In this document: positions 22,590-29,331 of the stretch, in pieces
Position numbering within the stretch: the first letter of the stretch is position 1
How the letters are laid out: every line of letters starts with the position of its first letter
From: Alphaproteobacteria bacterium
GTDB lineage: Bacteria > Pseudomonadota > Alphaproteobacteria > Rhizobiales > Rhizobiaceae
Direction: 5' to 3'
Assembly: GCA_018823835.1 (NCBI GenBank)
Contig: JAHJHT010000002.1
Span: 496,001 to 560,000, forward strand
DNA: 64,000 nt
Made by a program: the position numbers and the translations under genes
The notes under the pieces: generated by a model
What the model was told of the DNA's origin: nothing
Databases searched by the model: none
Seen by the model: only the letters and a program-made list of their open reading frames with translations

Positions 22590-24308
22590 TCACGCGCCCT
22601 TCATCGGCGTACCGTCCACGTCACTCGCAGCGGCGCCGAACATCCTTGCCGCCTGCTCGGGCGTATAATAGCCCATCGCCACGTCGCGCCTGACGAGCGC
22701 CGGGTCGCGTTGCGCCGGGTCGCCATAGCCGCCGCCGCCCGGCGTGCCGACCGCGACGCGGTCGCCGGCCTTCAGCGGAATGTCCTGTTCCTTCGACAGG
22801 TGTTTCGGGACATGCGCCTTGCCGTCGCGCCAGACCGTCACGCTGTTCACCGCGCCGTCCTGACCGCCGAGCGCCCCCTGCGGCCCGACGCGGCCGTGGT
22901 CCATGACGAAGGACGCGCGCGCCTCGCCGCGCAGCAGTTCGACCTCGTAGGCGAGCCCGAAGCCACCGCGATGCTTTCCCGCGCCGCCCGAACCCTCGCG
23001 CAGCGCGTAGCGGCGGTAGAGGATCGGGTAGGCCTGTTCCATGATCTCGACCGGCGGCGATTTCGAGATGCCGATGGTCGAGCAGCCGTTCGACAGCCCG
23101 TCCCCGCCCGCGTTGCCGCCGTAGCCGCCGCCGGAGATCTGGTACATGACGAAGTCGCGGCCGCGCGCCGGGTCGTGGCCGCCGAGCGCGAAATTGCCGC
23201 TCGAGCCGGCGGGGGCGGCCGTCACCTTGTCGGGCAGCGCCTGCACCATGGCGGCGAACACGGCCTCGGCGATGCGCTGCGACACCTCCGCCGCGCAGCC
23301 CGACACCGGCCTCGGGTATTTGGCGTCGAGAAACGTGCCTTCCGGCCGGATCACGTCGAGGGGCTCGAAGGCGCCGGCGCTGATCGGCACGTCGGGGAAG
23401 ATGTGGCGCATTGCGAGATAGACCGACGACAGCGTCGTCGCCAGCACGCTGTTCATCGGCCCGGCACAGGGCTTTGACGAGCCCGAAAAATCGAACGTCA
23501 GCCCGTCGCCCTTCTTCTCGATCGCCAGCGCGATCGTCAGCGGCTCGTCGACGACGCCGTCGGAATCGACGAAGGCCTTGGACCGGTAGATGCCGTCCGG
23601 CATGGCGGCGATGTTGGCGCGCATCTGCTCGGCGGCGCGTCGGCGCAGTTCGGCAATCGCCGCAACCACCGTTTCGTCACCGTAACGGTCGAGGATGGCG
23701 AACAGCCGGTCCTGGCCGACATGGAGCGCGGCGGCCTGGGCGCGGATGTCGCCGATGCGCTGGTCGGCAACGCGGATGTTGGAGGTAATGATGGCGTAGA
23801 TTTCCGGGTCGAGCCTGCCCTTCTTGAACAGTTTTACCGGCGGCAGGCGCAGCCCTTCCTGCTCGACCGCCGTGGCCGAGGCCGAGAAGCCGCCCGGCAC
23901 CGAGCCGCCGATATCCGGCCAGTGGCCGGTGTTCGACAGCCAGCAGAAGATCTTGCCGTCGCGCCAGACCGGCATGGCGAAGCGCACGTCCATCAGGTGC
24001 GTGCCGCCGAGATAGGGGTCGTTGACGATGTAGATGTCGCCCTCTTCCGGCGCCAGGCAGCGGCCGTCGGCGATCATCTCGATGATCGTCTTCGTCGAAT
24101 ACTGCATGACGCCGACGAAGACCGGCAGGCCCTGCGACCCCTGCGCGATCAGCGCGCCGTCGACCGCCGAATAGATGCCGTCCGAACGGTCGTTCGCCTC
24201 TGCAATGACCGGCGAGAAGGCAGCGCGCGAAAAGGTCAGGTCCATCTCGTCGCAGGTCTGCTGCAACGCCGCCTGGATGACCGACAGCGTGATGGCGTCG
24301 AGGCTCAC
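22590..24308 (-). CDS. hyuB: Hydantoinase B/oxoprolinase family subunit
   Basis: A 572-residue HyuB-type subunit. Hallmarks are the start segment DAITLSVIQAALQQTCDEMD, RAAFSPVIAEANDRSDGIYS, the middle VNDPYLGGTHLMDVRFAMPV with conserved Asp/His residues, and the Gly-rich end VGTPGGGGYGDPAQRD. The start is a GTG at 24308 that overlaps the HyuA stop (GTGA) and is preceded by GGAGG 7-11 bp upstream; the longer frame reading inside hyuA is rejected. HyuA/HyuB complexes use ATP to hydrolyse cyclic amides such as 5-oxoproline or hydantoins, or to activate carbonyl compounds. With the neighbouring reductase, a six-membered lactam (tetrahydro-6-oxonicotinate) is a candidate substrate. The gene symbol is by family only. 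Confidence 0.88.
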   Translation of the reverse strand: MSLDAITLSVIQAALQQTCDEMDLTFSRAAFSPVIAEANDRSDGIYSAVDGALIAQGSQGLPVFVGVMQYSTKTIIEMIADGRCLAPEEGDIYIVNDPYLGGTHLMDVRFAMPVWRDGKIFCWLSNTGHWPDIGGSVPGGFSASATAVEQEGLRLPPVKLFKKGRLDPEIYAIITSNIRVADQRIGDIRAQAAALHVGQDRLFAILDRYGDETVVAAIAELRRRAAEQMRANIAAMPDGIYRSKAFVDSDGVVDEPLTIALAIEKKGDGLTFDFSGSSKPCAGPMNSVLATTLSSVYLAMRHIFPDVPISAGAFEPLDVIRPEGTFLDAKYPRPVSGCAAEVSQRIAEAVFAAMVQALPDKVTAAPAGSSGNFALGGHDPARGRDFVMYQISGGGYGGNAGGDGLSNGCSTIGISKSPPVEIMEQAYPILYRRYALREGSGGAGKHRGGFGLAYEVELLRGEARASFVMDHGRVGPQGALGGQDGAVNSVTVWRDGKAHVPKHLSKEQDIPLKAGDRVAVGTPGGGGYGDPAQRDPALVRRDVAMGYYTPEQAARMFGAAASDVDGTPMKGA

Positions 24309-26374
24309 TTCCCCACCTCCACGATGATGTTGCCGTCCGCGTCGCTCACCGCACGGTCGCCGGGCTCCAGCACCGTCGTGGCATCCATCTGCTCGAGGAT
24401 CGCCGGGCCCGCTACAATGGCGTCGAGCGGCAGTTTTTCGCGCAGGTAGACCGGCGTGTCCTGCCACGTGCCGTCGAACCACACGGGGCGCGTCTCGCGC
24501 AGCGCGCCGTCGAGCGTCGCTGCCCTTCCCGCCGGGTCGATCAGCCGCGACAGGTCGACCGCGGCACGCGCGCCGATCACCGAGGTGTTGAGGTTGACGA
24601 GACTGGCGCGGATTTCCGGCAGCTCGACCCGGAAGCGCGCGAAATAGGCCTTCTCGAACAGCGCCTGCAGCGTCGCGCGGTCCACATCTGGAGATGGCAG
24701 CTCGACGTTCAGAATATGCGTCTGGCCAACGAACTGCATGTCGGCCGAATGGATGGTGCGGATCGTCTCGGGCGTCACCGCCTCCTTGGCAATCAGCGCC
24801 TCGCCCTCCTCGCGGTGCCGCTCGAGCACCGCGCGCATCGCCGCCTCGTCGAGCAGCGCCACCGGCTGGTTGACGGTGTTGACGAAATCGTGCCTGAGGT
24901 CCGCCACCACGCAGCCGAGCGCATTGGTGATGCCAGGCCTTGCCGGCACAAGCACCGTCGGCAGACCGAGCTCGCGCGCCAGCGCGGAGGCGTGCAGCGG
25001 CCCGGCGCCGCCGAAGGCAAACAGTGCGAAATCGCGCGGATCGTGGCCGCGCCCGACCGAGACCATGCGGATGGCGCCCGCCATCTTGATGTTGCCGAGC
25101 CTCAGCACTGCGCCCGCCGCCTGGACGGCGTCGAGACCGGCGGCCCGGCCGATCTTCTCCTCGAAGATCTTGCGCACATGCTCGACCGTCACCGGCGCGT
25201 CGACTGCCAGCAGCCTTTTCGGGTCGAGCCGCCCGAGCAGCAGATTGGCGTCGGTGATCGTCGGCTCCTCGCCGCCGCGGCCGTAGCAGATCGGCCCCGG
25301 GCTGGCGCCCGCGCTTTCCGGCCCGACCTGGATCAGCCCCGAGGCGTCGACGCGGGCGATCGAGCCGCCGCCCGCACCCACCGTGTGCACGGCCACCATC
25401 GGCACGTGGATCGGCATGGCGTATTCGATCTCGGTCTCGCTGGAGACGGCCGGCTCGGCGTTGCGGATCAGCGCGACGTCGGTCGAGGTGCCGCCCATGT
25501 CGTAGGTGACGAGGTTCTCAAAGCCGGCGCGCTTGCCCGTATAGGCGGCGGCGATGACGCCAGAGGCCGGACCCGACATCACGGTCTTCGCCGATTCCCG
25601 CGTCACGAAGCGGGCCGAGATCATGCCGCCATTGCCGTTCATGATCAGGAAGTCGCGCGCGTAGCCCAGCCCCTCCAGCTCGCCGCGCAGCCGGTTGACG
25701 TAGCGCTCGAGGATCGGCTGCACCGAGGCGTTGACCGCCGCCGTCACGCCGCGCTCGAACTCGCGCGCCTCCGACAGCAGCGAGTGCCCGGTGGTGATGT
25801 AGGCGTTCGGCCAGGTCTCGGCGGCGATCTCGGCGGCGCGTTGCTCATGCGCCGGGTTGGCATAGGCATGCAGGAAATGGATGACCAGCGACTCGCAGCC
25901 GGCGTCGATCAGCTGCTTCACCGCAGCCCGCATCGCCTCCTCGTCGAGCGGCAGGCGCACCTTGCCCGAGGCCTCGACGCGCTCGGGCACTTCGAGCCTC
26001 AGATTGCGCGGGATGACCGGCACGAAGGTCCCTGTCATGCCGTAGGGTTGCGGCCGCGTGCGGCGGCCGAGCTCGATGATGTCGCGAAAGCCTTCGGTGG
26101 TGATCATGCCGGTCCTGGCGAGCCGCCGCTCCAGCACCGCATTGGTGGTGGTCGTCGTGCCGTGCACGATGAGGTCGATCTCGGGTACCGGAAACTTCGT
26201 CGCGCCGAGGGCGGCGACCACGCCATAGGCCTGGTTGTCGGTGGTCGTCGGCGTCTTGGCGATGCTGACGCCGCCGCCTTCGCGACCGTCGATCAGGATC
26301 AGGTCGGTGAAAGTGCCCCCGACGTCGATGCCTGCGACCACTTTGCCGCGCAATGCTCGATTTTTCTCAACCAT
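24305..26374 (-). CDS. hyuA: Hydantoinase A/oxoprolinase family ATP-binding subunit
   Basis: A 689-residue HyuA-type subunit with the acetate/sugar-kinase-like ATPase fold. The N-terminal phosphate loop is VVAGIDVGGTFTDLILIDG, followed by VHGTTTTTNAVLERR and TEGFRDIIELGRRTRPQPYG. The second phosphate motif is TYDMGGTSTDVALI, and TVGAGGGSIARVD and ASPGPICYGRGGEEPTITDA complete the family pattern. The C-terminal domain from about residue 530 matches the hydantoinase A C-terminal region. The ATG at 26374 faces the divergent fpr gene across 200 bp containing operator-like site C, so both may respond to the same regulator. It is the first gene of the hyuA-hyuB transcript. Confidence 0.92.
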   Translation of the reverse strand: MVEKNRALRGKVVAGIDVGGTFTDLILIDGREGGGVSIAKTPTTTDNQAYGVVAALGATKFPVPEIDLIVHGTTTTTNAVLERRLARTGMITTEGFRDIIELGRRTRPQPYGMTGTFVPVIPRNLRLEVPERVEASGKVRLPLDEEAMRAAVKQLIDAGCESLVIHFLHAYANPAHEQRAAEIAAETWPNAYITTGHSLLSEAREFERGVTAAVNASVQPILERYVNRLRGELEGLGYARDFLIMNGNGGMISARFVTRESAKTVMSGPASGVIAAAYTGKRAGFENLVTYDMGGTSTDVALIRNAEPAVSSETEIEYAMPIHVPMVAVHTVGAGGGSIARVDASGLIQVGPESAGASPGPICYGRGGEEPTITDANLLLGRLDPKRLLAVDAPVTVEHVRKIFEEKIGRAAGLDAVQAAGAVLRLGNIKMAGAIRMVSVGRGHDPRDFALFAFGGAGPLHASALARELGLPTVLVPARPGITNALGCVVADLRHDFVNTVNQPVALLDEAAMRAVLERHREEGEALIAKEAVTPETIRTIHSADMQFVGQTHILNVELPSPDVDRATLQALFEKAYFARFRVELPEIRASLVNLNTSVIGARAAVDLSRLIDPAGRAATLDGALRETRPVWFDGTWQDTPVYLREKLPLDAIVAGPAILEQMDATTVLEPGDRAVSDADGNIIVEVGK

Positions 26375-26448
26375 GCATCAAAACCGGAATGCCGGACCTA
26401 CGCTCGCGCGTCAGTTTGGAAGCCTGTTTCGCATCGCAATCTTGACGC

Positions 26449-26480
26449 GATAATCGTTTGTACACTAATAAATATGCAAG
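26449..26480 (+). promoter_or_regulatory. Operator-like site C and -10 box between hyuA and fpr
   Basis: GATAAT at 26449-26454 is a good -10 for the plus strand, though its -35 is weak; a TTGACG at 26442 also exists. TTTGTACAC follows at 26457-26465 and continues as TAATAAATATGCAAG, giving an imperfect 24 bp inverted repeat (TTGnAnAnTnA arms) at 26457-26480. It shares ten bases, GTTTGTACAC, with site A. Confidence 0.5.
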
Positions 26481-26574
26481 ACAAGACTCCCTCAATTCCG
26501 CCGAAGCTGACGGCGTGCGCGAAACGGGCGCGGTCAGTGCGGGTACGGCTTTGCGCCGGAAAAAGGTCGATGTG

Positions 26575-27396
26575 ATGCAGCAGGTTTCAGCCCTTCGGAA
26601 AGACCCCGGCGTCGTTTTCCCGATCCCGGCAAATGTGCATGCCGAGACGGTGGTTTCGGTGCGCCACTACACCGACCGCCTGTTCTCCTTCCGCATCACC
26701 CGGCCGCAGAGCTTCCGCTTCCGCTCCGGCGAATTCGTGATGATCGGCCTGCCCAATGCCGAGAAGCCGGTCTTCCGCGCCTATTCGATCGCCAGCCCGA
26801 GCTGGGACGAGGAGATCGAGTTCTTCTCCATCAAGGTGCCGGACGGCCCGCTGACCTCCGAGCTGCAGAAGATCGTGCCCGGCGACACGGTGCTGATGCG
26901 CCAGAAGTCGACCGGCACGCTGGTCAACGACGCGCTGACGCCGGGCAAGCGGCTGTTCATGATCTCGACCGGTACCGGCATCGCGCCCTTCGCCAGCCTG
27001 GTGCGCGCCCCCGAGACCTTCGAGAAGTTCGAGCAGATCGTCATCACCCACACCTGCCGCGACCATGCCGAGCTCGCCTATGGCGTCGAGCTCGCCGAGG
27101 GCCTCGCCGCCGACCCCTTGATCGGCGAGATGACCGAGGGCCGCGTCACGCTCTATTCGACCACGACGCGCGAGATCACGCCGCGCATGGGCCGCATCAC
27201 GCGGCTGATCGAGAGCGGCCGCTTCTACGAGGACCTCGCCATCGCGCCGCTTGATCCGGAAACCGACCGCATCATGATCTGCGGCTCGATGCACATGCTC
27301 AACGACGTCAAGGAACTGGTCGAGAAGCTCGGCTTCGAGGAAGGCTCCAACAGCAAGCCGTCGAGCTTCGTCGTCGAGCGCGCCTTCGTCGGCTGA
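26575..27396 (+). CDS. fpr: Ferredoxin-NADP+ reductase
   Basis: A 273-residue FAD enzyme that moves electrons between NADPH and ferredoxin or flavodoxin. Motifs are the FAD site RAYSIASPSWD with SIKVPDGPLTSELQ, the NADP-binding GTGIAPFASLVR, ICGSMHMLNDV, and the bacterial-type C-terminus ending VERAFVG. The frame opens at 26458, within the operator, but the ATG at 26575 matches the length of rhizobial Fpr proteins and has AAAAGG 9-14 bp upstream. It is divergent from hyuA. Fpr is a common housekeeping/oxidative-stress enzyme, yet its promoter carries the same TTTGYAYAC site as the importer and hydroxylase operons, which suggests it supplies reduced ferredoxin to the hydroxynicotinate-reductase-like protein. 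Confidence 0.92.
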   Translation: MQQVSALRKDPGVVFPIPANVHAETVVSVRHYTDRLFSFRITRPQSFRFRSGEFVMIGLPNAEKPVFRAYSIASPSWDEEIEFFSIKVPDGPLTSELQKIVPGDTVLMRQKSTGTLVNDALTPGKRLFMISTGTGIAPFASLVRAPETFEKFEQIVITHTCRDHAELAYGVELAEGLAADPLIGEMTEGRVTLYSTTTREITPRMGRITRLIESGRFYEDLAIAPLDPETDRIMICGSMHMLNDVKELVEKLGFEEGSNSKPSSFVVERAFVG

Positions 27397-27399
27397 CTC

Positions 27400-27416
27400 C
27401 GGCACCTCTGGTGCCG
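27400..27416. terminator. Small hairpin between convergent fpr and MAPEG genes
   Basis: CGGCACC at 27400-27406 pairs with GGTGCCG at 27410-27416 around TCT. A near copy, GGCACCTCTGGCGCC, follows directly. There is no T-run, so it is at best a weak terminator in the convergent gap. Confidence 0.35.
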
Positions 27417-27456
27417 ACGGCACCTCTGGCGCCCGTCCCGTGTCCATGGCCCGCGG

Positions 27457-27921
27457 TCAGGCCAGCGCGGCTGCAAGCGCGTAGAGCGCCATGACGATCA
27501 CGACAATCGACCCGATCGAGAAGAAGGTGGCGCGCACTTCGTGACGCTGCCCGGTCGCGTAGGCCACAGCGTGGAACAGTCTGGCGACCACGAAGGCGAT
27601 CATCAGGCTGTTGGCCAGCCAGAGCGAAGGCTGCGCGGCGACGAAGATCAGCCCTGCGGCCAGAAAGGCCGGGATGTTTTCCAGGTCGTTGCGCTGCATG
27701 CGACGCGACCGCTCGACATAGTCGTTGGCGAGCAACTGTTCGGGGCGCGGATTGCGGTTTGCCGGCCCGGGCAGCAGGTCCTCGGGGTTGAGCATTCCGG
27801 CATCGCTCTTCAGCATCCGGAACACCGTCATCCATCCCTGCCCCATCAGCTTCAGGATCATGATCGACGCGGCGACCATGTAGCTGACGAAAACAGGATT
27901 CTCCATGCTCAGTGCCGCCAT
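27457..27921 (-). CDS. MAPEG-family membrane protein
   Basis: A 154-residue protein with four hydrophobic helices, the size and layout of bacterial MAPEG (microsomal glutathione transferase-like) proteins. The segment ENPVFVSYMVAASIMILKL is helix 1. NRNPRPEQLLANDYVERSRR followed by MQRNDLENIPAFL is the conserved cytoplasmic loop with the E-R-x-x-x-N-D-x-E-N motif. ARLFHAVAYATGQRHEVRAT is the loop between helices 3 and 4. The longer open frame begins at 28011, but the ATG at 27921 has AGAGGAG 8-14 bp upstream and gives a short N-terminus. Function in bacteria is unclear; glutathione-dependent detoxification of lipophilic compounds is the family theme. Confidence 0.85.
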   Translation of the reverse strand: MAALSMENPVFVSYMVAASIMILKLMGQGWMTVFRMLKSDAGMLNPEDLLPGPANRNPRPEQLLANDYVERSRRMQRNDLENIPAFLAAGLIFVAAQPSLWLANSLMIAFVVARLFHAVAYATGQRHEVRATFFSIGSIVVIVMALYALAAALA

Positions 27922-28202
27922 CGAACTCTCCTCTACGCCCGATCCGCCCCCGGCGGATGCCGCAGGGCCCATAGCTATACACGCCGGCCCCGGCAGGTCG
28001 ACAAGCGGCACGATGATTTTACCGTCCGGTCAAAAATCGGCTGCAATCCGCAGCCATTTCGACTATGAACCGCGCAATTGAGGACTCGTGGAGCGACGCT
28101 GCACGGGTTATCGTTGTGCCGATCGCGTGAGGGCCGGGGCAAGCGCCCCGTCCGCGATCCAAGCCGCCCGGCGGCAAGGGGCGGTCCAGGGAAGGACAGA
28201 AG

Positions 28203-29258
28203 ATGAGCAGCAGCATTCGCGAAGCAGAAGCAATCGTCGCGCCCATGGCCGCAAGGGTCACGACGCTGCCGTCGCGCGTGGCGGCCAACACCACCTCCGG
28301 CCATGGCATCGCGCGCAACCCCGGCATGAAGCTCGACCTCGGCTTTCTCGAATCCGTGCGCAACGTCAACCGCTCTGCGCTGGAGCGCCGCGCCGGCACG
28401 ATCAACAAGCGCCGCTCCATCAAGGCCGACAACCAGGCGGCCTGGCTGCTGCGCGCCATCTCGCTGATGGACCTGACGACGCTGAATTCCAACGACACCG
28501 ACGAGCGCGTCCGCCGGCTTTGCGCCAAGGCCCTCAACCCGCTGCGCGCCGACATTGCCGAAGGGCTCGACCTCGGCGACACGAAAATCCGTCCTGCCGC
28601 CGTCTGCGTCTACCATCCCTTCGTCGCCACGGCCGTCGCCGCGCTCAAGGGCAGCGGCGTGCATGTCGCCGCCGTCTCCACCGCCTTCCCGCACGGCCTT
28701 GCGCCGCTCAAGACCCGGCTGCAGGAGATCGAAGCCTCGGTTGCCGACGGGGCCGACGAGATCGACGTCGTCATACCGCGCGGCCTGGTGTTCGGCGCCA
28801 GGTGGCAGGAGCTCTACGACGAGATCGTCGCCATGCGGGCCGCCTGCGGCGAGGCGCACCTGAAGGTCATTCTGGGCACCGGCGATCTCGCCACGCTGCG
28901 CAATGTCATGCTGGCCTCAATGGTCGCCATGATGGCCGGCGCTGACTTCATCAAGACCTCGACCGGCAAGGAAAGCGTCAACGCCACGCTGCCTGTCGGC
29001 CTCGTCATGGTGCGCGCCATCCGCGCCTATTTCGAGGAAACCGGCTACCTGATCGGCTTCAAGCCGGCCGGCGGCATTTCGACCGCAAAAGCCTCGCTCG
29101 ACTGGATGGTGCTGATGAAGGAAGAGCTCGGCCGGCCCTGGCTGGAGCCGGAACTCTTCCGCTTCGGCGCCTCGAGCCTGCTGACCGACATCGAGCGCCA
29201 GCTCGAGCACCATCTGACCGGCCACTACTCCGCCAACCACCGCCATGCGATGGCCTAG
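28203..29258 (+). CDS. deoC: Deoxyribose-phosphate aldolase
   Basis: DeoC cleaves 2-deoxyribose 5-phosphate to glyceraldehyde 3-phosphate and acetaldehyde in deoxynucleoside catabolism. The 351-residue protein is of the longer class, with a ~75-residue N-terminal extension relative to E. coli DeoC. The TIM-barrel catalytic residues are intact: the Schiff-base lysine K251 in DFIKTSTGK and K287 in GFKPAGGIST, plus ADEIDVVIPRG. The start has GGAAGGA upstream and a clean 281 bp gap from the divergent MAPEG gene; no other coding sequence is evident in that gap. The following aldehyde dehydrogenase can oxidise the acetaldehyde product, a pairing often seen in rhizobia. Confidence 0.95.
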   Translation: MSSSIREAEAIVAPMAARVTTLPSRVAANTTSGHGIARNPGMKLDLGFLESVRNVNRSALERRAGTINKRRSIKADNQAAWLLRAISLMDLTTLNSNDTDERVRRLCAKALNPLRADIAEGLDLGDTKIRPAAVCVYHPFVATAVAALKGSGVHVAAVSTAFPHGLAPLKTRLQEIEASVADGADEIDVVIPRGLVFGARWQELYDEIVAMRAACGEAHLKVILGTGDLATLRNVMLASMVAMMAGADFIKTSTGKESVNATLPVGLVMVRAIRAYFEETGYLIGFKPAGGISTAKASLDWMVLMKEELGRPWLEPELFRFGASSLLTDIERQLEHHLTGHYSANHRHAMA

Positions 29259-29331
29259 GCCGGCGCCCGGATGGAAACACTCCCCCTCACCCATTGAGCG
29301 GGTTCTCGAACGCACTGCCTGGAACAGACCA

